This document shows, in pieces, positions 34,564 to 42,391 of a stretch of DNA of 64,000 nucleotides. The DNA comes from Bacillus sp. es.036 (lineage in GTDB: Bacteria; Bacillota; Bacilli; Bacillales; Guptibacillaceae), in assembly GCF_002563635.1 (NCBI RefSeq), contig NZ_PDIZ01000001.1:1426001-1490000 (forward strand). The letters run 5' to 3'. The translations under genes and the position numbers were made by a program. Numbering within the stretch: the stretch's first letter is position 1; each line of letters starts with the position of its first letter. The notes beneath the pieces were generated by a model that was not told the DNA's origin, made no database searches, and was given only the letters and a program-made list of their open reading frames with translations.

Positions 34564-35943
34564 ATGAATATCGTATCTTTGCTAGCCACCTTTCTTGATG
34601 ATGATCAGATAAGCGTAAATGCCACTGTGTTAGAGCAGCATAGTAAAGACGAATCTTATCATACGCCACATGATCCAGACGTGGTCGTTTTTCCAAAAAC
34701 GACAGAAGAAGTTAGTAAAATTTTAAAGGCAGCAAACGAAAATCGAATACCTGTTGTTCCATTTGGTCTAGGTTCTAGCCTAGAGGGTCATGTGATTCCT
34801 TATCAAGGTGGAATCTCTATCGATTTCCAATTGATGAACAAGGTTCTTGAGGTACGACCGGAGGATTTCCTCGTACGGGTGCAGCCCGGTGTCACCCGTT
34901 CACAATTAAATAAAGAATTAAAAAAGCACGGCTTATTTTTCACCGTTGATCCAGGTGCAGATGCCACACTAGGTGGAATGGCCTCAACTAATGCTAGTGG
35001 AACCACCTCTGTTCGGTATGGGGTCATGCGAGATCAAGTTCGTGATATGGAAGTTGTCCTTGCAGATGGTAGGGTTATACATACTGGAAGCAACACAGCA
35101 AAATCGTCATCTGGTTATCACCTGAATGGGCTTTTCGTTGGCTCTGAAGGGACTCTGGGAACATTTACAGAACTGACTCTCAATGTCTATGGGATTCCAG
35201 AAGCCACACTTGCAGGTAGGGTCGTTTTTCCAACAATTGAGCAAGCGGTTTCAACCGTTACAAATATCCTTCATGCTGCAATACCAGTCGCAAGAATTGA
35301 ACTGGTCGATGCGCGTTCCGTTCAACAAGTGAACAAAACAAATGAAACGAACTACATTGAAAAGCCAACGCTATTCATAGAATTTCACGGTAATGAAGCT
35401 GGATTGAACCAGGATGTTGCGTTTGCTAAAAGCATTGCTGAAGACAACCAGTGCGAAGAATTTATTTTTGAACATGATACAAAGAAACGAGCTCTCCTCT
35501 GGGAAGCTCGACACAACCTGGCTTACTCATTTAGTCATGGATCACCTGGTAAGAAAATGATGGTAACGGATGTGTGCGTTCCAATTTCAGAGCTAACTGG
35601 TGCTATTACTGATGCAAGAAAAGCAATTGAAACATACGGATTGGACGGTGCGCTTCTAGGTCATGTGGGAGATGGTAATTACCATGCGATCATTATGATT
35701 AATCCTGATGACCCTGTAGAGCTTGAGAAAGCTACAAAACTAAATCAGCACCTTGTTCACTATGCGCTCGAGCGAGGAGGCACGTGTACGGGAGAACATG
35801 GAGTAGGTACAGGGAAAGCGCAATATCAACAAAAAGAACATGGAGCTGCTTTGGATGTAATGTTAGCAGTTAAACACACTCTTGATCCGAACGGCATTAT
35901 GAATCCGGGTAAAATATTTGCTATTGATAAAGTATCAAGCTAG
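34564..35943 (+). CDS. FAD-linked D-2-hydroxyacid oxidase (GlcD/D-lactate dehydrogenase type)
   Basis: A 459-aa flavoprotein of the VAO/PCMH fold. The FAD-binding half has PFGLGSSLEGHV near 63, VDPGADATLGGMASTNASGT near 128 and GSEGTLGTFTELTL near 197. The FAD-linked oxidase C-terminal domain has GHVGDGNYH near 363 and GEHGVGTGK near 410. The one-subunit form resembles D-lactate dehydrogenase (cytochrome). It is not next to an Fe-S partner, unlike the GlcD encoded at 60800-62272. RBS CGGAGGA. Monocistronic. Confidence 0.85.
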   Translation: MNIVSLLATFLDDDQISVNATVLEQHSKDESYHTPHDPDVVVFPKTTEEVSKILKAANENRIPVVPFGLGSSLEGHVIPYQGGISIDFQLMNKVLEVRPEDFLVRVQPGVTRSQLNKELKKHGLFFTVDPGADATLGGMASTNASGTTSVRYGVMRDQVRDMEVVLADGRVIHTGSNTAKSSSGYHLNGLFVGSEGTLGTFTELTLNVYGIPEATLAGRVVFPTIEQAVSTVTNILHAAIPVARIELVDARSVQQVNKTNETNYIEKPTLFIEFHGNEAGLNQDVAFAKSIAEDNQCEEFIFEHDTKKRALLWEARHNLAYSFSHGSPGKKMMVTDVCVPISELTGAITDARKAIETYGLDGALLGHVGDGNYHAIIMINPDDPVELEKATKLNQHLVHYALERGGTCTGEHGVGTGKAQYQQKEHGAALDVMLAVKHTLDPNGIMNPGKIFAIDKVSS

Positions 35944-35954
35944 CTTATCTACAT

Positions 35955-35983
35955 CCCCTTAATTCGTTTGAGGGGTCTTTTTT
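35955..35983 (+). terminator. Intrinsic terminator of the FAD-linked oxidase gene
   Basis: CCCCTTAA (35955-35962) pairs with TTGAGGGG (35968-35975), one G-U pair, followed by TCTTTTTT. Confidence 0.7.
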
Positions 35984-36038
35984 AATATGTAAAAAAGGAA
36001 CTAACGTTGTACTTCGAGAAGTAAGTGAAGATCATTAA

Positions 36039-36052
36039 TGTAAGCGATTTCA
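36039..36052 (+). promoter_or_regulatory. cre site (CcpA) before the beta-oxidation operon
   Basis: TGTAAGCGATTTCA matches the cre consensus TGWAANCGNTNWCA at every defined position. It ends just before the AGGAGG ribosome site of the first gene, so CcpA bound here would block transcription in the presence of sugar. Confidence 0.65.
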
Positions 36053-36071
36053 AATAGGAGGAATTTCATAC

Positions 36072-36923
36072 ATGTCTATTTACAATCTTGCTGTTATTGG
36101 AGCAGGTACGATGGGGAGAGGGATTGCTTTTTCAGCAGTTCTAGCTGGTCTTTCTGTCACTATACAGGATGTAAGTGATGCGGCTCTTGAACAATCAAAA
36201 AAGTATATGGAAGAACAATTTAATCGATTAGTCAAAAAAGAGAAATTTACATACTCCCACGCAAAAGAACGATTGGAGGCTGTCAAATATACAAATGAAT
36301 TGCGTGAGGCGGTAAATGAGTGCGACCTCGTCATCGAAGCAGTTCTTGAACTAATGGAACTCAAAACAAGTATCTTTAAACAACTTGATGAATATGCACC
36401 AGATCATGCTATCTTAGCTACCAACACATCCACCATGAGCCCCACCGAAATCGCTGCCCAAACAAAGAGACCTGACCAATGTCTTGCCCTTCACTTTTTT
36501 AATCCCGTGCCAAAAATGAAGCTAATTGAAGTCATTTGTGGTTTAGAAACTTCTGAAGAAACCATTAGCCAAGCCATGGCCTTTGGGAAATCCATCGGTA
36601 AAGAATGCGTTCGAATCAATGAATTTCCAGGCTTTGCTGTCAGCCGAATGAATTGTCTAATCGGCAATGAAGCGATGAACATGGTCATGGAGGGTGTTGG
36701 TACACCAGAAGACATCGATAAAGCTATGAAACTAGGGCTAAATCATCCAATGGGGCCTCTTGAACTCGCCGATTTAGTTGGACTCGATACAAGGCTTCGC
36801 AACATGCAATATTTATATGAAACGCTTGGTGAAAAATATCGACCATGCCCGATTTTAACGAAATACGTTAAAGCCGGTCGACTTGGTAGAAAAAGCGGAA
36901 GAGGATTTTATACATACCATTAA
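36072..36923 (+). CDS. 3-hydroxyacyl-CoA dehydrogenase (3-hydroxybutyryl-CoA dehydrogenase type)
   Basis: A 283-aa NAD-dependent enzyme that oxidises 3-hydroxyacyl-CoA to 3-ketoacyl-CoA. The Rossmann motif GAGTMGRGIA (about 7-16), ATNTSTMSPTEIA near 117, the catalytic HFFNPVPKMKLIEV near 138 and the C-terminal domain with GLNHPMGPLELADLVGLD near 220 are all present. RBS AGGAGG. First gene of a three-gene beta-oxidation operon (gaps of 12 and 13 bp). No enoyl-CoA hydratase gene is in this operon. Confidence 0.92.
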   Translation: MSIYNLAVIGAGTMGRGIAFSAVLAGLSVTIQDVSDAALEQSKKYMEEQFNRLVKKEKFTYSHAKERLEAVKYTNELREAVNECDLVIEAVLELMELKTSIFKQLDEYAPDHAILATNTSTMSPTEIAAQTKRPDQCLALHFFNPVPKMKLIEVICGLETSEETISQAMAFGKSIGKECVRINEFPGFAVSRMNCLIGNEAMNMVMEGVGTPEDIDKAMKLGLNHPMGPLELADLVGLDTRLRNMQYLYETLGEKYRPCPILTKYVKAGRLGRKSGRGFYTYH

Positions 36924-36935
36924 AAAGGAGAGAAA

Positions 36936-38087
36936 ATGATGGACTTTCAATTAGATCAGGACATTCAGTTTCTTAAAACCAACATCCGAAATTTTGTTGA
37001 AAATGAAGTCGAAAAAGTTGCCATGACGATTGAGCGCGAAGATCGTATTCCAGAACGGATCATTGAGCTTTCAAAAGACATGGGCCTATTTGGTTTAAGT
37101 ATTCCAGAAGAATATGGAGGCTTAGGAATAGGCATGGTTGGAAAATGCGCTCTTTATGAGGAATTAGGGAAAACACACAATGGTTTTACCACATTAATTG
37201 GGGCTCATACAGGCATTGGCTCTGTTGGAATTGTTGAACTCGGCAATGAAGAACAAAAGCAAAAATATTTACCCGATATGGCAATCGGAGAGAAAATTGG
37301 GGCTTTCGCTTTAACAGAACCGTCTGCTGGTTCAAATGCTTCAAATTTAAAAACGACAGCTGTTAAAGAAGGTAATAAATATATTTTGAATGGAACAAAG
37401 CACTACATTACGAATGCCACTGAAGCAGATATTTTTACTGTAATGGCAGCAACTGATCCATCAAAAGGCGCAAAAGGAATTACTTCATTTATTGTAGAAA
37501 AGGACTTTCCGGGTTTTCAAGTCGGTGCGGTTGAAGAAAAAATGGGTTTAAAAGGATCTCACTCCGCCGAACTTATTTTTGATAATTGTGAAGTACCAGA
37601 GGAAAATGTGCTTGGTGAGGTTGGTAAGGGATACGTCAATGCATTGAAGATTTTAGCTAATGGACGTGCCGGTCTCGCTGCACGAAATCTGGGATCTTCT
37701 CAGAAGCTCCTGGATTTGAGCATGAATTATGTACAAGAACGCATCCAGTTTGGCGTGCCGATTATTGAACATCAGGCCGTCGCGCACATGGTTGCAGAAA
37801 TGGGTGTAGAGATTGAAGCACTCCGATCGTTTACCTACCGTGTAGCGTGGATGGTCGATCAGGGTGAAAAAGTCATTAAAGAAGCGGCTATGCTTAAGTT
37901 ATACGGTTCTGAGGTCTATAACAGAGTTGCAGACAAAGCCCTTCAGGTGCATGGAGGAATCGGCTACATTTCGGATTATCCAATCGAGCGGTATTTTCGA
38001 GATGCACGTATTACACGCATCTATGAAGGTACTTCTGAGATACAAAAGAACATTATCGCGAGTCAGCTAAGAAAAGAATATAGCTAA
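36936..38087 (+). CDS. Acyl-CoA dehydrogenase
   Basis: A 383-aa FAD enzyme, second gene of the beta-oxidation operon. [15 protein letters not shown] near 122 and [10 protein letters not shown] near 160 bind FAD and substrate. [17 protein letters not shown] near the end carries the Glu base expected of short- and medium-chain enzymes. RBS AAAGGAGAG before tandem ATG codons. Related to, but clearly different from, the acyl-CoA dehydrogenase at 30676. Confidence 0.92.
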   Translation: MMDFQLDQDIQFLKTNIRNFVENEVEKVAMTIEREDRIPERIIELSKDMGLFGLSIPEEYGGLGIGMVGKCALYEELGKTHNGFTTLIGAHTGIGSVGIVELGNEEQKQKYLPDMAIGEKIGAFALTEPSAGSNASNLKTTAVKEGNKYILNGTKHYITNATEADIFTVMAATDPSKGAKGITSFIVEKDFPGFQVGAVEEKMGLKGSHSAELIFDNCEVPEENVLGEVGKGYVNALKILANGRAGLAARNLGSSQKLLDLSMNYVQERIQFGVPIIEHQAVAHMVAEMGVEIEALRSFTYRVAWMVDQGEKVIKEAAMLKLYGSEVYNRVADKALQVHGGIGYISDYPIERYFRDARITRIYEGTSEIQKNIIASQLRKEYS

Positions 38088-38100
38088 AGGAGGATTAGGA

Positions 38101-39291
38101 ATGAGTGAAAACATCGTAATTGTTGAAGCAGTTAGAACGCCTGTCGGACGGTACGGTGGCGTGTTGAAAAACTTTAATTCGGGTGAGTTAGCCGCTATTG
38201 CCATTAAAGAAACGATCGCAAGAGCAGGGATTACGCCCGAACTTATCGATGAAGTTATCCTTGGTGAAGTACGTCAAACAACGGAGTCGTCGAATGTTGC
38301 CAGGGTTGCTGCTTTAAGAGCAGGGGTGTCTGCTGCTTCACCCGCATTTACAATTAATCGACTTTGCGCTTCTGGAATGCAGGCAATTGCTTCAGCTGTT
38401 CAACAAATCCATTCCAGGCAGGCTGAAATCCTTATAGCTGGAGGAACAGAGAGTTTAAGTAACGCACCTATTTATTTACGTAATAGTCGTATTGGTGGAG
38501 ATAAAACCACATTGATAGACTCCAATTTGGAAGCTGGTCAACAGCCAGTTGAATTATACGGAAATCATTTAGGAATGGGTATTACTGCAGAAAACGTAGC
38601 GGAAAAATACCAGATTTCTCGAGAGGATCAGGATGCTTTTGCTGCTGAGAGTCAGCGACGTGCGGCAGTAGCCATCGAGAATAACGTATTTGCTGAAGAA
38701 ATCGTACCAGTTGAAGCAAAGTCACGACGACAGACCAACCTTGTTAACCATGATGAACATCCGCGCCCAGGAACAACGATAGAAAAGCTTTCGATGTTAA
38801 AGCCAGTATTTAAAGAAGACGGTTCGGTTACTGCTGGAAATTCATGCGGTAGAAACGACGGAGCGGTGGCGATGCTTGTGATGACGGAAGCGAAAGCACG
38901 TGAACTTCAACTTCAACCACTTGCCCGAATTATTGACTGGGCTACCTCGGGCATTTCACCCGAAATCATGGGGGTAGGCCCTGTTCCGGCTGTTAAAAAA
39001 CTTCTAGAACGAACAGGAAAGCAGTTAAATGATATCGGATTAATAGAATTAAACGAGGCATTCGCTGCCCAGGCGCTCGCGGTTATCCGAGAACTTGGGC
39101 TCCAGTCAGATAAAGTAAATGTAAACGGTGGGGCCATAGCGCTTGGTCACCCCCTTGGGGCAACAGGTGCACGCATTTTAACATCTCTTATGTACGAAAT
39201 GAAACGAAGAGATGAGCGTTTCGGTATCGCTACACTGTGCGTTGGTGGTGGACAAGGAATGGCAATGATGGTAGAGAATATGGTTAACTAG
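38101..39291 (+). CDS. Acetyl-CoA acyltransferase (thiolase)
   Basis: A 396-aa thiolase that cleaves 3-ketoacyl-CoA to acetyl-CoA and a shortened acyl-CoA, or condenses two acetyl-CoA. The nucleophile Cys is in NRLCASGMQ (about 91), GGAIALGHPLGATGARI near 345 gives the catalytic His, and TLCVGGGQGMAM near 380 gives the second Cys. RBS AAAGGAGG. Last gene of the operon; its terminator is split by an IS element. Confidence 0.93.
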   Translation: MSENIVIVEAVRTPVGRYGGVLKNFNSGELAAIAIKETIARAGITPELIDEVILGEVRQTTESSNVARVAALRAGVSAASPAFTINRLCASGMQAIASAVQQIHSRQAEILIAGGTESLSNAPIYLRNSRIGGDKTTLIDSNLEAGQQPVELYGNHLGMGITAENVAEKYQISREDQDAFAAESQRRAAVAIENNVFAEEIVPVEAKSRRQTNLVNHDEHPRPGTTIEKLSMLKPVFKEDGSVTAGNSCGRNDGAVAMLVMTEAKARELQLQPLARIIDWATSGISPEIMGVGPVPAVKKLLERTGKQLNDIGLIELNEAFAAQALAVIRELGLQSDKVNVNGGAIALGHPLGATGARILTSLMYEMKRRDERFGIATLCVGGGQGMAMMVENMVN

Positions 39292-39304
39292 AAAAGACGG
39301 GATG
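39292..39304 (+). terminator. Left half of the thiolase terminator, split by the IS
   Basis: AAAAGACGG at 39292-39300, then G and the ATG target copy (39302-39304). The right half CCGTC followed by eight T lies at 40782-40794, beyond the IS. Joined, they make a 9-bp stem with a GATG loop and a T8 tail. Confidence 0.8.
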
Positions 39305-39311
39305 GGTAGTG

Positions 39312-39355
39312 CACCCCGAAAGTTAGAGTTAAAAACTAACTTTCGGGGTGTTTTT
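39312..39355 (+). terminator. Hairpin terminator inside the left end of the IS
   Basis: CACCCCGAAAGTTAG (39312-39326) and CTAACTTTCGGGGTG (39336-39350) are a perfect 15-bp inverted repeat, followed by TTTTT just before orfA. It would stop transcripts entering the IS from outside and also hides the GGGGTG ribosome-like site of orfA in its stem. Confidence 0.8.
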
Positions 39356-39357
39356 GT

Positions 39358-39921
39358 ATGGCAAAGTATAGTGAAAAATTTAAATTAGAAGTGGTAATGG
39401 AGTATCTCCAAGGATCTCTGGGATACACTTTATTAGCCAAAAAGTATGGAATGCCTCATAAATCCCCCATCATTGGTTGGGTTCGTGCTTATCAAACCTT
39501 TGGAGAAGAGGGATTGAAGAGAAAGCGTTCAAGACAAGTCTTCCCTGTCCAATTTAAGTTAAATGTATTAAACTTTATGAAACAGACAGGCGCTTCTTAT
39601 CGGGAGACTGCGATTGCCTTTAAAATGAACAATCCTTCGTTAATTGCGAATTGGTCTAGTACATTACGGAAGGAAGGAATCGGAGGCCTCCAAGAAAAAG
39701 CGAAAGGACGGCCACCTATGCCAAAAAATCACAAACAACAATCATCGAAATCAGAAAAAGAGTTAACGCGTGAAGAACAACTAGAACGCGAAAATGAGCT
39801 TCTGCGATTAGAGATTTCCTATCTAAAAAAGTTAAAAGCTTTTCAGGAGAACCCGAATGCCTATCTCGAAAAGCACAAGCAGCGCTGGTATTCGAACTCA
39901 AAAAAAAAGGATTCAAATTAA
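39358..39921 (+). CDS. IS150-type transposase OrfA
   Basis: A 187-aa DNA-binding protein with two helix-turn-helix units (about 1-55 and 60-110) and a leucine-zipper-like coiled coil (REEQLERENELLRLEISYL, about 140-158). This is the usual IS150 OrfA plan. Near its end the slippery heptamer A-AAA-AAG (39903-39909) allows a -1 shift into the orfB frame. Confidence 0.9.
   Translation: MAKYSEKFKLEVVMEYLQGSLGYTLLAKKYGMPHKSPIIGWVRAYQTFGEEGLKRKRSRQVFPVQFKLNVLNFMKQTGASYRETAIAFKMNNPSLIANWSSTLRKEGIGGLQEKAKGRPPMPKNHKQQSSKSEKELTREEQLERENELLRLEISYLKKLKAFQENPNAYLEKHKQRWYSNSKKKDSN
39903..39909 (+). promoter_or_regulatory. Programmed -1 frameshift site between orfA and orfB
   Basis: The A run at 39900-39908 followed by G gives A-AAA-AAG in the orfA frame. 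The orfB frame is open upstream through this site (reading ALVFELKKKGFKLKDAL), so slippage yields an OrfAB fusion of about 463 aa, the active transposase of IS3-family elements. Confidence 0.75.
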
Positions 39922-39929
39922 AGGACGCT

Positions 39930-40748
39930 TTGCGGAGAGTAGCCATTCCCGAGGCCACCTATCATTACCAGGTAACGCAATTAAAGAACGAAGATCCAAA
40001 TAAAGAGTGGAAAGAAGTGATCAAGGAACTCTTCCATAAGCACGAGGGAAAATACGGATATCGCCGCATTTACTTAGCGCTTCGAAACCAGGGATATGTC
40101 ATCAACCACAAAAAAGTGCAAGGAATGATGAGTGAGTTGGGATTGAAGTGTGAAAAATTCACTCGGAAATCCCGGTATAAATCGTACAAAGGTACGGTTG
40201 GAAAAGTGGCTCAAAACCGATTGAAACGCAGATTCAATACGTCCGTCCGTCTCCAAAAAATCGTCACAGATGTGACTGAATTTAAATGTAGAGGAAATGA
40301 AAAGCTTTATTTGAGCCCGATGATGGACTTATTTAATGGAGAAATTGTTTCTTTTGGGATTTCCAACCGACCCGCACTCAATCTTGTTTTAAAGCCTTTG
40401 ACTGAAGCGTTAGAAACCATTCGAACGGAAGCCAAATACCGGACCACCATCCACTCAGATCAAGGCTGGCATTATCAGCACAACACGTGGGTGAAGACAT
40501 TAAAGAAGAATCGAATCTTCCAGAGTATGTCCAGAAAAGCAACCTGTGCCGATAATGCGGCCATGGAGAACTTCTTCGGGATTCTCAAACAAGAAATGTA
40601 TTATGGAGAAGAGCTTGTCTCTTATGAAGAACTGAAAAGAAAACTTGAGGTATACGTGGACTATTATAACCATGAACGCGTAAAAGCAAAATTGGCTGGT
40701 TTAAGCCCGATACAATATCGAACTCAAACCAGCCAAACAGCTGCATAA
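39930..40748 (+). CDS. IS150-type transposase OrfB (DDE integrase)
   Basis: A 272-aa DDE integrase domain. An HTH_21-type N-terminal part (HEGKYGYRRIYLALRNQGY in part, about 38-55) precedes the rve core. The catalytic triad is visible: Asp in IVTDVTEF, Asp in IHSDQGWHY and Glu in NAAMENFFGILKQE. The TTG start shown is the first in-frame candidate; the protein is mainly expected as the OrfAB fusion by frameshifting. Confidence 0.9.
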   Translation: MRRVAIPEATYHYQVTQLKNEDPNKEWKEVIKELFHKHEGKYGYRRIYLALRNQGYVINHKKVQGMMSELGLKCEKFTRKSRYKSYKGTVGKVAQNRLKRRFNTSVRLQKIVTDVTEFKCRGNEKLYLSPMMDLFNGEIVSFGISNRPALNLVLKPLTEALETIRTEAKYRTTIHSDQGWHYQHNTWVKTLKKNRIFQSMSRKATCADNAAMENFFGILKQEMYYGEELVSYEELKRKLEVYVDYYNHERVKAKLAGLSPIQYRTQTSQTAA

Positions 40749-40861
40749 TAAAAACTCTAACTTTTAGGGGTCACTACCATGCCGTCTTTTTTTTATTCAG
40801 CCGATACTGCTTTACACACTACTCATTAAGCAAAAAAATAACGAACTAAAGGAGGTCAAAA

Positions 40862-41365
40862 ATGAAAATAAGACAATACGAACCTAAAGACTTAGATTCA
40901 ATCATCGAATTATTTCAACAAACCGTTTATAACATTAATCGACAGGATTATTCAGCGAATCAAGTAAATGCATGGGTGAATTCAACGACTAAATCAAAAA
41001 GGTATTCAAAATGGGCACAAGAATTTGGGCAGAATTTCACTTATGTAGCTGAAGAAGAAGGAGAAGTTGTTGGCTTTATTGACATGACCGCAGCCGGCTA
41101 TCTTGATCGATTATATGTGCATCACCATTTTCAGAGAGTGGGAATTGCTACTCTGCTTCTCTCAGAAATTGAAGCAACTGCACAAAAGCATAAGTTATAT
41201 AAGCTCACAACAAAGGCAAGCATTACAGCACGTCCATTTTTTGAAGCGCAACGTTTTCAGACAATTAAGAAACAAACTGTTGAAATAAGCGATCTCAAAA
41301 TAACAAACTTCGTAATGGAGAAAAAGTTGAATTTTTTTAGAGGGAATTCTAGCGTGAAGATTTGA
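40862..41365 (+). CDS. GNAT-family N-acetyltransferase
   Basis: A 167-aa acetyl-CoA-dependent transferase. MKIRQYEPKDLDSIIELFQQTV starts beta-1/alpha-1 (given in part), and YLDRLYVHHHFQRVGIATLLL (about 80-100) is the CoA pyrophosphate loop in the form QRVGIA. The substrate is unknown. RBS AAAGGAGGTC. It follows the IS; before the insertion it lay right after the thiolase terminator. Confidence 0.8.
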   Translation: MKIRQYEPKDLDSIIELFQQTVYNINRQDYSANQVNAWVNSTTKSKRYSKWAQEFGQNFTYVAEEEGEVVGFIDMTAAGYLDRLYVHHHFQRVGIATLLLSEIEATAQKHKLYKLTTKASITARPFFEAQRFQTIKKQTVEISDLKITNFVMEKKLNFFRGNSSVKI

Positions 41366-41477
41366 AATAGTCTATCAATAAGATTTAACAGTTGTATTAA
41401 ACTTAAAGAGAAATTGCTTTGTAAAAGAAAGGATCTTTGAAAAGGGGGACGGTTAAATCGGCAGTCAGTGCATCTCA

Positions 41478-42080
41478 TCATCTATATTTAATTTGAAATT
41501 CTTTTGAGTATCCAATAGCGGCAATAATAGCCCCAGCCGTTTGAGCATAACTTCCTAGCGCCAAAATCTTCTCTCCAAGTTTGACCCGTTTTCTTTTAAT
41601 AAACAAAAGCCCAATTGTCTCTATTGAGAGCGCATAAGTTTGAATGGTCAATCCTGTTGTAATTAATCTAGCATAAGCGGATTGACTTAGGCTTGATCCT
41701 TGAGCTTCAAAGCCAGCACCGATTGTTTGAACCACGCCTCCAATAATATCAATAGATAGACCTTCATCTTGGTCTAAGCTAAGGGCTTGAGAGCCTCCCA
41801 CCACATTAGAAGCATTACCCGCCGCCTGTAGCCAGGAACCGAGAATCCCTAGCATTTCCTCCTGCTTACCCCTTGATAAATTCGTCCGCCCTATAGCTTG
41901 AAGCGAATCTCCTGTTGCCTCAATCGCATTCCCAATCGCATAAAGGTCGCCACCAACTTCATCAATAAGTTCTCCTTTTTTCTCCAATGCAACAAGTGTA
42001 TTTCCGATCGAAACAATACCTGCTCCTAGAACTTGTATCCAAGCTCCTATCAGTATAATCGAATCACTGTACACCTCCAA
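41478..42080 (-). CDS. DUF6944-like repetitive glycine-rich protein
   Basis: A 200-aa protein built of about five or six units of roughly 16 residues with the pattern (I/L)G(A/S)(W/V)(I/L)Q..G......G: IGAWIQVLGAGIVSIG, IGNAIEATGDSLQAIG, LGSWLQAAGNASNVVG, IGGVVQTIGAGFEAQG and LGSYAQTAGAIIAAIG. The spacing of Gly suggests packed amphipathic helices. It resembles the uncharacterised DUF6944 repetitive family of Bacillaceae. No signal peptide. The start is TTG 42080 after GGAGAGG. Function unknown. Confidence 0.7.
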   Translation of the reverse strand: MEVYSDSIILIGAWIQVLGAGIVSIGNTLVALEKKGELIDEVGGDLYAIGNAIEATGDSLQAIGRTNLSRGKQEEMLGILGSWLQAAGNASNVVGGSQALSLDQDEGLSIDIIGGVVQTIGAGFEAQGSSLSQSAYARLITTGLTIQTYALSIETIGLLFIKRKRVKLGEKILALGSYAQTAGAIIAAIGYSKEFQIKYR

Positions 42081-42311
42081 TATTGCATCCTCTCCTTATC
42101 ATTTCTTCATCCTATTCAACAATAAGAAGCAATGTTTGTATACTTATTTTCATAAATCATGAAATGGCTTCATAGTAGAGTAAATATTTCTCTTTATGCT
42201 GGAAAATTCCACCTAAATCTAACAAGTGCACCTTCCGTTTTGTGGAAATTATTACCTTCAATAGACCTACAAATATACCACAAGATTAATGAGAATAGTT
42301 CTCAAGCATCA

Positions 42312-42341
42312 TTGAATATGATAATCATTCTCACTTATAAT
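42312..42341 (+). promoter_or_regulatory. Sigma-A promoter of the siderophore operon
   Basis: TTGAAT (42312-42317), an 18-bp spacer and TATAAT (42336-42341). The first Fur box occupies the spacer. The rest of the 311-bp spacer 42081-42391 holds no gene. Confidence 0.6.
42319..42333. promoter_or_regulatory. Fur box 1
   Basis: TGATAATCATTCTCA matches the Bacillus 7-1-7 Fur box TGATAAT-N-ATTATCA at 13 of 14 defined bases. It lies between -35 and -10, a position for iron-dependent repression. Confidence 0.8.
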
Positions 42342-42357
42342 GGTACTTGCAACGCAT

Positions 42358-42372
42358 TGAAAATGATTATCA
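42358..42372. promoter_or_regulatory. Fur box 2
   Basis: TGAAAATGATTATCA matches TGATAAT-N-ATTATCA at 13 of 14 bases. It lies downstream of the promoter, directly before the AAAAGGATGG ribosome site. Confidence 0.8.
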
Positions 42373-42391
42373 TTTAAAAGGATGGTTCTAT

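Larger units (their letters stand above)
39305..40778 (+). mobile_element. Intact IS3-family (IS150 group) insertion sequence, 1474 bp
   Basis: Terminal inverted repeats of 26 bp, 22 of them matching, at 39305-39330 (GGTAGTGCACCCC...) and 40753-40778. Both are flanked by the 3-bp direct repeat ATG (39302-39304 and 40779-40781), the usual target duplication size. It carries orfA, orfB and an A-rich slippery site for -1 frameshifting. All parts look intact, so the element may be active or recently inserted. Confidence 0.9.
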
